From Alteromonadaceae bacterium XY-R5 (GTDB taxonomy: Bacteria > Pseudomonadota > Gammaproteobacteria > Enterobacterales > Alteromonadaceae): a stretch of 64,000 bases of DNA. The position numbers and the translations under genes are program-made. The stretch covers positions 868,001 to 932,000 of the forward strand of contig LXWE01000002.1 in the NCBI GenBank assembly GCA_001660395.1, read 5' to 3'. How positions within the stretch are numbered: position 1 is the stretch's first letter; each line of letters begins with the position of its first letter. This document shows positions 33,748 to 45,176 of this stretch, piece by piece. The notes beneath the pieces were generated by a model, which ran no database searches, had not been told where the DNA came from, and saw nothing but the letters and a program-made list of their open reading frames with translations.

Positions 33748-34866
33748 TTATCGAAGGTAACTCTCAATGATGCCACCACCCAGACATACTTCGTCTGAAT
33801 AGAAAACGGCGGATTGTCCCGGAGTAACGGCCTTTTGAGGTTCATCAAAGTGCACCGCAACTGTGCCGTCTTCCAGTGGTTTAATAGTGCAGGCGATGTC
33901 CTGCTGGCGATACCGTGTTTTTACTGCACAACGCATTTCTGTCTGAGGACCCTTACGGTCAACCCAGTGCAACTGTTTAGCGATTAATCCGTTAGAGTAC
34001 AGGCGTGGGTGATCGGCACCCTGACCAACGATGAGAGTATTACTGGGGACATCTTTGTCCACCACATACCAAGGCTCATCACCAAATTCTTTCATTCCAC
34101 CAATATGCAGGCCTTTACGTTGACCAAGCGTATGGTACATCAAGCCTTCATGTTCACCGATATGCTGACCTTCTGAGGTCATGATTGGTCCAGGCTGGGC
34201 TGGTAAATACTGGCCAAGGAAATCTTTAAATTTACGTTCACCAATAAAACAGATGCCAGTGCTGTCTTTTTTATCATGGGTGATCAGATCTTGTTCCATG
34301 GCGATTTCGCGCACTTTGGGCTTTTCTAAATCACCAATAGGGAACAGGGTTTGTGCAACGTGTTCTTCACCGAGGGTATACAAAAAATAACTCTGGTCTT
34401 TATTGCCGTCTAAGCCTCGTAACATTTGCCAGTGACCGTCCTGATTACGACGGCGTACATAGTGGCCGGTAGCAATGTAATCTGCTCCGAGTTCTTCGGC
34501 AGCAAATTCGAGGAAGGCCTTAAATTTAATTTCCTTGTTACACATAATGTCCGGATTCGGTGTACGTCCGGCTTTGTACTCTTCCAGGAAATATTCGAAT
34601 ACATTATCCCAGTATTCTGCTGCAAAGTTGATACGATGCAAATGAATACCGAGTTTATCTGCAACGGCCTGCGCGTCTTTCAAATCTTCAGCTGCAGCAC
34701 AATATTCATCGTTATCATCTTCTTCCCAGTTCTTCATGAAGAGGCCTTCAACCTGATAGCCTTGCTGGAGAAGTAAATATGCGGACACTGATGAATCGAC
34801 CCCGCCGGACATACCTACGATGACTTTGTATTTGCTGTTATCTGATGGATTTGTTGTTGCCGTCAT
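33748..34866 (-). CDS. mnmA: tRNA 2-thiouridine synthase MnmA
   Basis: This 372-residue enzyme thiolates U34 of tRNA-Lys, -Glu and -Gln using ATP and sulfur relayed by TusE. It has the PP-loop [15 protein letters not shown] near the N-terminus, the first catalytic Cys in [14 protein letters not shown] and the second in [15 protein letters not shown]-terminal beta-barrel binds tRNA. It is the first gene of the mnmA-hflD-purB operon. Confidence 0.97.
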   Translation of the reverse strand: MTATTNPSDNSKYKVIVGMSGGVDSSVSAYLLLQQGYQVEGLFMKNWEEDDNDEYCAAAEDLKDAQAVADKLGIHLHRINFAAEYWDNVFEYFLEEYKAGRTPNPDIMCNKEIKFKAFLEFAAEELGADYIATGHYVRRRNQDGHWQMLRGLDGNKDQSYFLYTLGEEHVAQTLFPIGDLEKPKVREIAMEQDLITHDKKDSTGICFIGERKFKDFLGQYLPAQPGPIMTSEGQHIGEHEGLMYHTLGQRKGLHIGGMKEFGDEPWYVVDKDVPSNTLIVGQGADHPRLYSNGLIAKQLHWVDRKGPQTEMRCAVKTRYRQQDIACTIKPLEDGTVAVHFDEPQKAVTPGQSAVFYSDEVCLGGGIIESYLR

Positions 34867-34958
34867 ATCGGCTAATTACCTCACGCGCTAAAAAGGACGC
34901 GAATTCTAGCAAAATTGGTGACTAAGGTCACCCTAAAGTGGCGCTGTGTTGCGATAAC

Positions 34959-35546
34959 TTATAGCCGTTGTATTAATTGATATTGACCATTTTCAATGCC
35001 GTCTAATGTCCAGTTGCCAATTCGGTAACGCACCAGACGCAGAGTAGGGTAACCCACATGTGCCGTCATACGTCGAACCTGTCGATTTCGCCCCTCGGTA
35101 ATGGTGATTGCGAGCCAGCTAGTGGGAATATTTTGACGAAAACGTACAGGTGGGTTTCTTGGCCAAAGTGTAGGCTCATCGATACGTTCCACTTTTGCCG
35201 GAGCAGTCATGCCATCATTTAACTCCACGCCGCGACATAGTTGCTCAATAGCCTCATCGGAGGGAATACCTTCTACCTGTACCCAGTAAGTTTTAGAGGT
35301 TTTTGACTTTGGGTGCGCCAGTTTATGCTGCAATTTTCCATCGTTTGTTAACAGCAATAATCCTTCGCTATCTCGGTCCAGACGACCGGCCGCATATACG
35401 CCGGGAACGTCAATAAAATCTTTTAAGGTTGGTCTGCCTTTTTCATGATCTGTAAATTGACAGAGCACATCAAAGGGCTTATTAAACAGCACAATTTGCT
35501 GAGGAACCTTGGCTGTTGGCCCAGATTGACGCCGTTTTTGTTTCAT
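34959..35546 (-). CDS. rluE: 23S rRNA pseudouridine synthase RluE
   Basis: This RsuA/RluE-type pseudouridine synthase of about 195 residues has the catalytic [15 protein letters not shown] (Asp of RLD). Other family segments are [49 protein letters not shown] and [15 protein letters not shown]. It modifies U2457 of 23S rRNA in E. coli. The N-terminal S4 domain is absent, as in RluE. A longer frame starts at 35630, but the ATG at 35546 gives the expected short basic leader. Confidence 0.93.
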   Translation of the reverse strand: MKQKRRQSGPTAKVPQQIVLFNKPFDVLCQFTDHEKGRPTLKDFIDVPGVYAAGRLDRDSEGLLLLTNDGKLQHKLAHPKSKTSKTYWVQVEGIPSDEAIEQLCRGVELNDGMTAPAKVERIDEPTLWPRNPPVRFRQNIPTSWLAITITEGRNRQVRRMTAHVGYPTLRLVRYRIGNWTLDGIENGQYQLIQRL

Positions 35547-35868
35547 ATTTGGGACTAACCTGTTATTTTCTTTCAATTTGCTGATTCGTGTTCGGTAACT
35601 GGGGTTGAATTCTCTATTATCCACCAGCATTTAAGGATTTTAAACGGGCAGTTATCACCTAAGTGATAAAGTTCGTCAGCAAAGCGACGTATAATTTCAA
35701 AATAGAGTTAGCGTCACCCGCTGTAATTCAGCAATTTCTCGGAATCAATAACAAAGATGTCAACGCCGGCAATTCAGCTGGCATTGGCTGCAGGGATTTC
35801 AACAAGTGTGTTGGTGGAAGGCCAACTCCTTTCAACGGCTCAAAAGCCTGAATGTGTAGGGGAATTAC
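35547..35868. promoter_or_regulatory. Divergent region between rluE and icd
   Basis: This 322-bp stretch has no supported gene; a 62-residue open frame across it has no coding character. It must hold the promoters of both divergent genes. A short inverted pair, CACCTAAGTGATAA (about 35657-35670), is visible; no operator is recognised. Confidence 0.35.
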
Positions 35869-38085
35869 ATGTCAAAACAAACCATTTATTATACCTTAAC
35901 TGACGAGGCGCCAGCGCTGGCGACTGCGTCGCTTCTGCCTATTTTCCGCCGTTTCGCCAAAGAAGCGGATATTGATCTGGAATTGACAGATATCTCTCTG
36001 GCAGGACGTATTCTTGCCACATTCCCAGACCGTTTACCTGCAGACAAGCAAGCGCAGGACGGTTTGGCATTTTTGGGTGAGCTGACGGCTGATCCAAAAG
36101 CTAACATGATCAAGTTGCCAAATATCAGTGCATCTATCCCTCAGTTGAACGCGGCAATTAAAGAGCTGCAAGGTCAGGGCTTTGATGTACCAGCTTATCC
36201 TGAAGCGCCAGTGACGGATGAAGAAAAAGATATTCACGCCCGTTACGCTAAGATCCTGGGTAGCGCAGTAAACCCTGTATTACGCCAGGGTAACTCTGAC
36301 CGTCGTGCTCCGGCGGCAGTGAAAGCGTATGCGCGCAAGCATCCGCATTCTATGGGGGAGTGGAAGAAAACGTCTCAGACTCACGCAGATTATATGCGTG
36401 GCGGTGATTTCTTCTCATCTGAGCAATCTGTGACTATGGATAAAGCTCAGGATGTAAAAATTGAATTCATTGGTAAAGACGGTAAGCCTCAGCTTAAGAA
36501 AACGTTGCCTTTACTTGAAGGTGAAGTGCTAGACAGCATGCGCATGAGCTGCAATAAGCTGCGCGATTTCTTTGAACAGTCTCTGCAAGAAGCTAAAGAA
36601 GCCGGCATCATGTGGTCTCTGCACGTGAAAGCAACCATGATGAAGGTATCTCACCCAATCGTATTTGGTCACGCTGTAACGGTTTTCTATAAAGAAGTAT
36701 TTGAAAAGTATGGCGATTTGTTTGATGAGTTGGGCGTTAATCCAAATAATGGTTTGGGAAGCGTTTACGAAAAAATCAAAACCTTGCCACAGTCTACTCA
36801 GGATGAAATTCTAGTAGAAATTCATGATTGCTATGAGCGCCGCCCTGAACTGGCGATGGTGGATTCTGTTCGTGGTATTACTAACCTGCACGTACCAAGT
36901 GACGTCATCGTAGATGCATCTATGCCTGCAATGATTCGTAGCTCTGGTCAAATGTGGGGCCGCGACGGCAAAACCAAAGATACTAAAGCCGTCATGCCGG
37001 AAAGTACCTATGCCCGTATTTATCAGGAAGTAATCAACTTCTGTAAAACTAACGGTGCATTTGATCCGACGACTATGGGTACAGTGCCTAACGTAGGTTT
37101 GATGGCACAAAAAGCTGAAGAATATGGTTCGCACGACAAAACCTTTGAAATCGAAGAAGATGGCGTAATGCGCGTTGTAGACGCAGCTAGTAACGTACTG
37201 ATGCAGCATGAGGTGGAGCAGGGCGATATCTGGCGCGCATGTCAGACTAAAGATGCTGCCATTAAAGACTGGGTAAAACTGGGTGTTACCCGTGCACGTC
37301 TGTCTGATACACCGGCCGTATTCTGGTTAGATGATGAACGTCCACACGATAATGAACTGCGCAAAAAAGTAGCACTGTATCTGCAGGATCATGACTTAAC
37401 AGGTCTGGATATTCACTTAATGTCGTACAACGAAGCCATTCGTTTCTCCATGGAGCGTATGATCCGTGGTAAAGACACGATCTCTGTTACCGGTAACGTA
37501 TTACGTGACTATTTGACTGACCTGTTCCCAATCATGGAGCTGGGTACGTCTGCGAAAATGCTTTCTATCGTCCCAATGCTAAATGGTGGCGGTATGTATG
37601 AAACGGGCGCCGGTGGTTCCGCACCTAAGCATGTGCAACAGCTGAAGGAAGAAAATCACCTGCGTTGGGATTCTCTGGGCGAATTCCTGGCCACAGCGGT
37701 GTCTTTCGAAGAGCTGGGCATTAAGAATGACAATGAGAAAGCCAAAGTACTGGCTAAGTGTCTGGATAAAGCCACTGAGACGCTGTTGGATAACAACAAG
37801 TCTCCGTCTCGTAAAGCAGGTGAGCTGGATAACCGCGGAAGCCATTTCTACCTTGCTATGTACTGGGCTCAGGAACTGGCCGCTCAAACTGAAGACGCTG
37901 AGCTTGCAGCTGCATTCGCAGATCTGGCTAAAGGCCTGACCGAGAACGAAGCGAAAATTATCGAAGAGCTGAATGTGGTTCAAGGTAAAGATGCTGGTTT
38001 GGAAGGTTATTACCACATGGATCTGGACGCTGTAGCGAAAGTGATGCGTCCTAGTCAAACCTTCAATCAATTGTTAGATGCCTAA
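35869..38085 (+). CDS. icd: NADP-dependent isocitrate dehydrogenase, monomeric type
   Basis: This 738-residue, 80-kDa-class monomeric IDH oxidatively decarboxylates isocitrate to 2-oxoglutarate with NADP+ in the TCA cycle. Recognisable segments are [18 protein letters not shown] for substrate binding, [38 protein letters not shown] and the C-terminal [16 protein letters not shown]. The length and motifs distinguish it from the shorter dimeric Icd. A terminator follows 20 bp after the stop. Confidence 0.97.
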   Translation: MSKQTIYYTLTDEAPALATASLLPIFRRFAKEADIDLELTDISLAGRILATFPDRLPADKQAQDGLAFLGELTADPKANMIKLPNISASIPQLNAAIKELQGQGFDVPAYPEAPVTDEEKDIHARYAKILGSAVNPVLRQGNSDRRAPAAVKAYARKHPHSMGEWKKTSQTHADYMRGGDFFSSEQSVTMDKAQDVKIEFIGKDGKPQLKKTLPLLEGEVLDSMRMSCNKLRDFFEQSLQEAKEAGIMWSLHVKATMMKVSHPIVFGHAVTVFYKEVFEKYGDLFDELGVNPNNGLGSVYEKIKTLPQSTQDEILVEIHDCYERRPELAMVDSVRGITNLHVPSDVIVDASMPAMIRSSGQMWGRDGKTKDTKAVMPESTYARIYQEVINFCKTNGAFDPTTMGTVPNVGLMAQKAEEYGSHDKTFEIEEDGVMRVVDAASNVLMQHEVEQGDIWRACQTKDAAIKDWVKLGVTRARLSDTPAVFWLDDERPHDNELRKKVALYLQDHDLTGLDIHLMSYNEAIRFSMERMIRGKDTISVTGNVLRDYLTDLFPIMELGTSAKMLSIVPMLNGGGMYETGAGGSAPKHVQQLKEENHLRWDSLGEFLATAVSFEELGIKNDNEKAKVLAKCLDKATETLLDNNKSPSRKAGELDNRGSHFYLAMYWAQELAAQTEDAELAAAFADLAKGLTENEAKIIEELNVVQGKDAGLEGYYHMDLDAVAKVMRPSQTFNQLLDA

Positions 38086-38104
38086 GCATTGATTAATTGA
38101 CGAT

Positions 38105-38131
38105 AAAAAGCCGGGGTGACCCGGCTTTTTT
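38105..38131 (+). terminator. Terminator after icd
   Basis: An 11-bp stem (AAAAAGCCGGG / CCCGGCTTTTT) with a short loop is followed by T. Confidence 0.92.
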
Positions 38132-38270
38132 GTGTCTGCTTTCCGCTATTTGGTCCATATCGCCTAACGATTTGTGGGCTCAACTTGTATTGATTCATTC
38201 GCCGAAACTTGCCTAAACCCTAATGAACGCCAGTTTGTCAGTTACGCTTCGACGTGGAGCTGACTTAAGT

Positions 38271-38555
38271 ATGAACCGTTTACACCTCACTTCTGGGGCG
38301 ATCATTTGCCTTGAGAATTCTGAAGATATTTATGCTGGAATTGAATATTCGCCAGTATCATCAAATGCAGAAATGGTCATTCAGCGCATTATGTTGGATA
38401 TGGGGCGTCCAGTAATCGGTTTGAGTGGTATTTTGGCATTGGTATCAAACACTATTAGTGAACGATTTGGGTTGGTGGCATTTAGTTATCGTATTGAACG
38501 TCAGCGAAAGTTCATCATTCAGGTCCAGAGTGTTAACAGTATGAGATTCAGCTAA
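38271..38555 (+). CDS. Doubtful hypothetical protein
   Basis: This open frame (MNRLHLTSGAIICLENSEDI onwards, 94 residues) starts at an internal ATG; a longer frame reaches back to 38223. No family is recognised, and no good ribosome binding site precedes it. The hydrophobic segment PVIGLSGILALVS suggests a structured protein, but coding status is uncertain. It may be the remains of a decayed gene together with the frame that follows. Confidence 0.3.
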   Translation: MNRLHLTSGAIICLENSEDIYAGIEYSPVSSNAEMVIQRIMLDMGRPVIGLSGILALVSNTISERFGLVAFSYRIERQRKFIIQVQSVNSMRFS

Positions 38556-38581
38556 GAGAGCCTTTAAATGCTGAGCCATCA

Positions 38582-38893
38582 ATGAGGCGAGAGGAATTTC
38601 TTATTCTTGGCTGCTGCAATGCATCCGGACAACTGAATATCCTGATTGAATCAGGTAATAACAGGATAATAAAGCACGTGTTAATTGACGTGTTTTTACA
38701 GCCGATAATATTGCGTTCAGCAGAATATCCCGTGATAGCCACAACAACTCTGAATGGTGACTATAGCTGTAATGTATTGCCAGTGCGGGCGGGCGGAATT
38801 GGTTTAGTTCCAGTTGCAAATATCGGCGATGAAACCGCCATATTTGAGACTGGCGATAGGACTGCACCACGATATAGGCTAAATAGGGTTTAA
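38582..38893 (+). CDS. Doubtful hypothetical protein
   Basis: This is a 103-residue frame (MRREEFLILGCCNASGQLNI onwards) 26 bp after the previous doubtful one. Frames of similar length exist on the opposite strand (38601-38870), so neither can be preferred by eye. No family, signal peptide or strong ribosome binding site is visible. Confidence 0.25.
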   Translation: MRREEFLILGCCNASGQLNILIESGNNRIIKHVLIDVFLQPIILRSAEYPVIATTTLNGDYSCNVLPVRAGGIGLVPVANIGDETAIFETGDRTAPRYRLNRV

Positions 38894-38929
38894 CCCGGTG
38901 CTTTCAATATCTTATTTGAGATGATGTAT

Positions 38930-39120
38930 CGGTACGCAAAGTGAATGGCGCCTGAAGCGTGGTTTTTACGAGGAGTGGACGTTCGAAAGCGTTTTATACG
39001 CTGACCTATGCCGTAAGGCGATTAATGAGAACCCGAGGGCATCATTAAGCATTCACGGCTTGTGTGAAGCGGGTATCGCACATTTATTGCGGAAATTAGG
39101 TAATAAAAAAGCAGACGCTA
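38930..39120 (+). pseudogene. Possible start-less gene fragment
   Basis: A frame opened by a TGA just before 38930 reads YEEWTFESVLYADLC, RKAINENPRASLSIHG and LCEAGIAHLLRKLGNKK. It looks protein-like but has no ATG or GTG start, and it runs into the terminator hairpin. It may be the tail of a decayed gene. I cannot name the family. Confidence 0.3.
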
Positions 39121-39135
39121 AAGTCTGCTTTTTTT
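39105..39135. terminator. Terminator after cspD
   Basis: A perfect stem (AAAAAAGCAGAC / GTCTGCTTTTTT) with a 6-nt loop has T-runs on both strands. It lies 25 bp downstream of the minus-strand cspD stop. Confidence 0.9.
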
Positions 39136-39159
39136 GTACGCTAGTAAAAGTAGAAACTT

Positions 39160-39378
39160 TTATTTTTCAGGCTCACCGAGTACATCAATGTTTTCAGCAT
39201 GTAAGCCTTTAGGGCCTTGCTGAACATCAAACGTTACTTCCTGACCGGCTTTGAGCGAGCGATATCCTTCCATCTGAATAGTTGAGTAATGCGCGAAAAT
39301 GTCTTCACCGCCATCCTCTGGAACGATAAAGCCAAAGCCTTTAGCGTTATTGAACCATTTAACTTTGCCGACTGCCAT
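39160..39378 (-). CDS. cspD: Cold-shock-like protein CspD
   Basis: This 72-residue cold-shock domain protein has RNP1 (KGFGFIVP) and RNP2 (DIFAHYS) and binds single-stranded nucleic acid. In E. coli CspD is a stationary-phase inhibitor of replication. Its position divergent from clpS-clpA is conserved and supports CspD over other Csp paralogues. Confidence 0.93.
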   Translation of the reverse strand: MAVGKVKWFNNAKGFGFIVPEDGGEDIFAHYSTIQMEGYRSLKAGQEVTFDVQQGPKGLHAENIDVLGEPEK

Positions 39379-39584
39379 ACTTCTGCTTCCTCTTTATCCC
39401 TTGAACTGACGCAACTAAGCCCCCACAATACTTTGCAGGGACAAGATGACAATACCTCCTAAAGGTTGTATCGTCATCTAAAAATGTAGATTTTTTAACC
39501 TGCCAATGTCAAGGCTAAATTTAGAATTCACTAAAACGTAAAAAATTTGCTAGGTTTTGGGTGTAACGACACTATTATTTTAAT

Positions 39585-39905
39585 ATGAGCAAAGACAACA
39601 CAATCAGTATTCATCACGATAAGCAATTCGAGGCGGTTAAGAAAAAACTGCAACAACCGCCCATGTATAAGGTATTGTTAAATAACGATGATTATACGCC
39701 CATGGACTTCGTAGTAGAGGTTCTGATGCGGTTTTTTAATATGGACTCCGAAAAAGCAAATCAGCTTATGTTGGCGGTGCATTATCAGGGCAAAGCAGTG
39801 TGTGGAATTTTTACTGCAGAAATTGCCGAAACCAAAGTGATGCAAGTAAACCAATATGCACGCAAACACCAACATCCGCTGATGTGCTCAATGGAACAAG
39901 CGTAA
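39585..39905 (+). CDS. clpS: ClpS adaptor
   Basis: This 106-residue N-degron recognition adaptor delivers substrates with N-terminal Leu, Phe, Trp or Tyr to ClpAP. The binding pocket segment is [20 protein letters not shown], followed by [16 protein letters not shown]. It is 25 bp upstream of clpA. The arginyl/leucyl-transferase genes that create such degrons are encoded 3-4 kb away. Confidence 0.97.
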   Translation: MSKDNTISIHHDKQFEAVKKKLQQPPMYKVLLNNDDYTPMDFVVEVLMRFFNMDSEKANQLMLAVHYQGKAVCGIFTAEIAETKVMQVNQYARKHQHPLMCSMEQA

Positions 39906-39930
39906 GAGTAGTCATTTAAGGGGCGAGAGT

Positions 39931-42204
39931 ATGTTAAATAAAGATTTAGAGCAGACCCTAAACCAGGCATTTATTTTTGCACGAGAGCATCGTCATGAAT
40001 TTATGACCGTGGAACATTTGCTGTTAGCTCTGCTCGACAATAAAGCAGCAAAAGAAGCCCTAAACGCGTGTGGTGCCAATATTGATGCAATCAAATTGGA
40101 GTTAACCGCATTTATCAAAGATACCACGCCACTAATCGTTGAAGATCAGGACGGTGAACGCGAAACCCAACCCACGTTGGGATTCCAACGCGTACTGCAA
40201 CGCGCAGTTTTTCATGTACAGTCGTCAGGTAAGGATGAAGTTACCGGGGCAAATGTATTAGTCGCCATTTTCAGTGAACAAGAGTCACAGGCCGTTTATA
40301 TCCTCAAAAAAGCAGATGTGACGCGCCTTGATGTCGTGAATTTCATCTCTCACGGCGTAACCAAAAACGATGATGATGTATCTCCTCAGGCAGAAAGCGA
40401 AGAGGAGACCAGTGAGGAAGAAGAAAGCGTTTCTATTTTGGATAAATACTCTACCAACCTAAATGTGTTGGCCAGAGATGGCAAGATAGACCCGCTTATT
40501 GGACGAGATTCAGAGCTAGAAAGAACCATTCAGATCCTTTGCCGTCGCCGCAAAAACAATCCATTACTGGTTGGTGAAGCTGGGGTGGGTAAAACTGCCA
40601 TTGCAGAGGGACTTGCCTATCGAATCGTGAACAAGAAAGTCCCAGCGGTTATTGAGAAGGCCACAGTGTACTCCTTAGACTTAGGCGGACTGTTGGCGGG
40701 AACAAAATATCGTGGTGATTTTGAGAAACGTCTGAAAGGTATTCTTAAAGAGCTAGGCAAAGATAAAGATGCAATTTTATTCATAGATGAAATCCACACA
40801 ATTATCGGCGCTGGTGCGGCATCTGGTGGGGTAATGGATGCGTCTAACCTGCTGAAACCAAAATTAAGCTCTGGCGATTTACGTTGTATTGGTTCAACCA
40901 CGTATCAGGAGTATCAGGGCATTTTTGAAAAAGACAGAGCATTAGCTCGTCGTTTCCAGAAAATTGATGTGGTAGAGCCTAATGTGAGCGATACCACCAA
41001 GATCCTGATGGGGTTGAAATCACGGTACGAAGAACACCATAGTGTCCGCTTTACGCAAAAAGCCTTGCGAGCGGCTGCGGAGTTATCTGCAAAATATATC
41101 AGCGAGCGTCATTTGCCGGATAAAGCCATTGACGTGATGGACGAGGCTGGCGCCAGTCAGCGTCTGTTGCCGACGTCTAAGCGCAAGAAAACCATTGGAG
41201 TGGCTGAGATCGAGCATATCATTGCAAAAATGGCGAGGATCCCAGAAAAGTCTGTGTCAGCCTCTGATAAAGAGGTCCTGAAAAGTCTGGACCGTAACCT
41301 GAAAATGGTGGTGTTTGGACAGGATAAGGCCATTGACACCTTAACGGATGCCATTCGTTTATCCCGTTCAGGCCTGGGCATTGAGACAAAGCCCATTGGT
41401 AGCTTTTTGTTTGCTGGTCCAACCGGTGTCGGTAAAACGGAAGTCACCCAGCAGCTTGCCAAGATTATGGGCGTAGAGCTTATTCGCTTCGATATGTCTG
41501 AATATATGGAACGGCATTCTGTAAGCCGTTTGATTGGCGCTCCTCCGGGTTATGTAGGGTTTGACCAGGGCGGACTGTTAACGGATGCTGTCATTAAAAA
41601 TCCATACAGTGTTGTGCTTCTGGACGAAATTGAAAAAGCACACAGCGATATTTATAACATCCTGTTGCAAGTCATGGATCACGGTACCCTGACCGACAAT
41701 AACGGGCGCAAGGTAGATTTTCGCAATGTCGTGCTCGTAATGACTACCAATGCGGGCGTGCAGGAGACAGTGCGTAAGTCCATCGGGTTTAAGCAGCAAG
41801 ATCACAGTCACGATGCATTGAGCGAAATCAATAAGGTGTTCACACCTGAATTCCGCAACCGCCTTGATGCGATTGTTTGGTTTAACCATCTTGAACGAGA
41901 TGTGATCCTGCAGGTTGTCGATAAGTTTGTCGTTGAATTACAGGCGCAGCTCGATAATAAAGGCGTTTCCCTTGAAGTCAGTACAGAAGCCCGAGAATGG
42001 CTCTCAGAGCAGGGCTACGATAAGAACATGGGCGCGCGTCCGATGGCTCGGGTTATCCAGGAAAAAGTGAAAAAAGAACTCGCCAATGAGTTGTTATTTG
42101 GTTCATTGGTAGATGGGGGAAGTGTTCGCATCACACTGGGTAAAGATAAAGCTTCACTTGATTTTACTTATAAAGCGTCAACAGAGAAGAAGGCGGAAGT
42201 CTGA
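39931..42204 (+). CDS. clpA: ClpA unfoldase
   Basis: This 757-residue AAA+ ATPase of the ClpAP protease has an N-domain (about 1-145), an acidic linker (about 150-170), D1 with Walker A GEAGVGKT and Walker B ILFIDEIHT, and D2 with Walker A GPTGVGKT and Walker B VVLLDEIEKA. The IGF loop (KSIGFKQQ) that docks on ClpP is present near 615-622. It works with ClpS, encoded just upstream. Confidence 0.97.
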   Translation: MLNKDLEQTLNQAFIFAREHRHEFMTVEHLLLALLDNKAAKEALNACGANIDAIKLELTAFIKDTTPLIVEDQDGERETQPTLGFQRVLQRAVFHVQSSGKDEVTGANVLVAIFSEQESQAVYILKKADVTRLDVVNFISHGVTKNDDDVSPQAESEEETSEEEESVSILDKYSTNLNVLARDGKIDPLIGRDSELERTIQILCRRRKNNPLLVGEAGVGKTAIAEGLAYRIVNKKVPAVIEKATVYSLDLGGLLAGTKYRGDFEKRLKGILKELGKDKDAILFIDEIHTIIGAGAASGGVMDASNLLKPKLSSGDLRCIGSTTYQEYQGIFEKDRALARRFQKIDVVEPNVSDTTKILMGLKSRYEEHHSVRFTQKALRAAAELSAKYISERHLPDKAIDVMDEAGASQRLLPTSKRKKTIGVAEIEHIIAKMARIPEKSVSASDKEVLKSLDRNLKMVVFGQDKAIDTLTDAIRLSRSGLGIETKPIGSFLFAGPTGVGKTEVTQQLAKIMGVELIRFDMSEYMERHSVSRLIGAPPGYVGFDQGGLLTDAVIKNPYSVVLLDEIEKAHSDIYNILLQVMDHGTLTDNNGRKVDFRNVVLVMTTNAGVQETVRKSIGFKQQDHSHDALSEINKVFTPEFRNRLDAIVWFNHLERDVILQVVDKFVVELQAQLDNKGVSLEVSTEAREWLSEQGYDKNMGARPMARVIQEKVKKELANELLFGSLVDGGSVRITLGKDKASLDFTYKASTEKKAEV

Positions 42205-42217
42205 TTCTCTGTAGAGA

Positions 42218-42250
42218 CAAAAAAGCCCGGTTTTTACCGGGCTTTTTTGT
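42218..42250. terminator. Bidirectional terminator between clpA and infA
   Basis: ACAAAAAAGCCCGG pairs with CCGGGCTTTTTTGT around a short loop. The hairpin lies between the convergent clpA and infA genes and has T-runs on both strands. Confidence 0.93.
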
Positions 42251-42264
42251 GAAACCGAATTACC

Positions 42265-42483
<219 letters not shown>

Positions 42484-42558
42484 TTAAAAAAGCTACCTCA
42501 GATATAGTGTCAAAAAAGCCGCGCAGATTTTCCCCAATAAAACCGCTTATGTAAAGCG

Positions 42559-43257
42559 TTATACGGGATTTTTTCGTATTTCTACCCACGAATTGTTGAA
42601 AAAACGCTCGTGCGGGAAGAATTTCGCCTTATAGTTCATTTTTTTGCACTCGTCGATTTGATAACCGAGGTACAAATAATCTTTACCTAACGTTTTGGCG
42701 AGCTGAATTTGTTGCAGGATTGAGTATGTACCAATAGATTGGTCGGCCAGTTCCGGGTGGAAAAATGTGTATAACGCCGAGAGAGCATTTTCTACTTTAT
42801 CCATTACCGCAACACCCACTAAATTGTCATTCTGGGTGATTTCCATAAATAAAACACGGCTCCAGCTTGCATGAATAAAGCTATCATATTGCTGCCGAGA
42901 GGCGGGATACATAGAACCGTCACTGTGGCGCCCGTTTATGTATCGTTCGTATAAGGGATAGTACTCTGATGACTCAGATTGACTTAATCTTACCTCAAGA
43001 CCTCTATTGCGCTTCAGAATGCGCTTTTGGCTTTTAGACGGGCAAAAGTCTTCAACGGGTATCCTGATGGAATGACATGATTGGCACTGTAAACACTGAG
43101 GGCGATAGATCTGTTCGCCACTACGACGAAAGCCGGCGCGGATTAATTTATCGTAGGCACGCTGGTTGTTTGGTTCATCTGTGACGAAAACCAAAAGCTG
43201 TTCGTATTTTTCCGGCAGATAACTGCAGGGGAAAGGCTGTGTTAATCCAAACTTCAT
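42559..43257 (-). CDS. bpt: Aspartate/glutamate leucyltransferase (Bpt/Ate1-like)
   Basis: This 232-residue member of the Ate1-related family transfers Leu from Leu-tRNA onto N-terminal Asp or Glu, producing N-degrons for ClpS. The N-terminal cysteine motif is CLQCQSCHSIRIPV. Conserved YEQLLVFVTDEPN, SWSRVLFMEI and YQIDECKKMNYKAKFFPHE are visible. It overlaps aat by 4 nt (ATGA). The Bpt rather than arginyl-transferase activity is inferred from bacterial origin. Confidence 0.93.
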   Translation of the reverse strand: MKFGLTQPFPCSYLPEKYEQLLVFVTDEPNNQRAYDKLIRAGFRRSGEQIYRPQCLQCQSCHSIRIPVEDFCPSKSQKRILKRNRGLEVRLSQSESSEYYPLYERYINGRHSDGSMYPASRQQYDSFIHASWSRVLFMEITQNDNLVGVAVMDKVENALSALYTFFHPELADQSIGTYSILQQIQLAKTLGKDYLYLGYQIDECKKMNYKAKFFPHERFFNNSWVEIRKNPV

Positions 43258-43970
43258 GCTGTCCTGGGTGATATCAATATTCTGGTAGACCAGTCGTCCT
43301 TATTTAAAGCGTTGTTCAGGCCTTGCTTTAATGCAAGCAAAAATTGATTTCTGGAGATTTCAATACAACCTAAAGTCTGTAAGTGCGGGTTCTGCATTTG
43401 ACAATCAATTAGGCTCCCGCCAGTTTGTTTCATCCATTCCACCAAATAGTAAAAGGCCAGCTTGGATGTATCTGTTTTACGGTGGAACATGGACTCCCCA
43501 CAAAATACACTCCCTACTAATACGCCATATAAACCGCCAACGAGTATCGTATCATCCCATACTTCGATGGAATGGGCGTAGCCATCCTTGTGTAGCTGTT
43601 TGTAGGCAGCGATCATCTCTTGGGTAATCCAGGTGCCGCTATCATGGCGAGGGATTTGTGCACAATTATCGATAACTTGATCAAAGGCAAGGTCTAACGT
43701 CACCTTATAGGGTTGACGGCGAATCAGCTTTGCGAGGCTTCGTGAACAATGAAAGCCGTTAAGTGGCAAAACACCACGAGGATTAGGTGACCACCATAAA
43801 ATTGGATCATCATGACTAAACCAGGGGAATATGCCATTTGAATAGGCTTCGACCAGGCGTGATGTTGTTAATTCACCTCCAAAAGCTAACAAACCATTCG
43901 GTGAAGTTAATGCAGAACGAGGCGAGGGGAACGACATTCCCTGTTCGATAAAAGGTAGGGTGATTTTCAT
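43254..43970 (-). CDS. aat: Leucyl/phenylalanyl-tRNA-protein transferase
   Basis: This 238-residue enzyme adds Leu or Phe to N-terminal Lys or Arg, creating substrates for ClpS-ClpAP. Family marks are GLLAFGGELTTSRLVEAYSNGIFPWF, ILWWSPNPRGVL and GGLYGVLVGSVFCGESMFH. It overlaps bpt, so the pair is translationally coupled. trxB lies 45 bp upstream on the same strand. Confidence 0.96.
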   Translation of the reverse strand: MKITLPFIEQGMSFPSPRSALTSPNGLLAFGGELTTSRLVEAYSNGIFPWFSHDDPILWWSPNPRGVLPLNGFHCSRSLAKLIRRQPYKVTLDLAFDQVIDNCAQIPRHDSGTWITQEMIAAYKQLHKDGYAHSIEVWDDTILVGGLYGVLVGSVFCGESMFHRKTDTSKLAFYYLVEWMKQTGGSLIDCQMQNPHLQTLGCIEISRNQFLLALKQGLNNALNKDDWSTRILISPRTA

Positions 43971-44015
43971 TTATATGAGTAAAAAGGGGATAGCTCTGTA
44001 TCCCCTTATGTCTAA

Positions 44016-44999
<984 letters not shown>

Positions 45000-45176
45000 T
45001 TAAGCAATCCCTTTGATGGGGTAAAGGTAAAGACTTGATCGCCTGAGTAATTACTTATGACGCTGTAGATTGGGTCGAATGTAAAAGTTTCAACTGCAAA
45101 TGAAGCTCTGAAGCGGGTTTGTTTTAAAACCCAAAGAAAAAAGGCCTGAATGGTGACATCGTTCAGGCCTTTGATA

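Noticed and set aside
36811-37209. Minus-strand frames across icd, ppsA and clpA
   Set aside because: They are shadows of long, well-identified genes and have no homology of their own.
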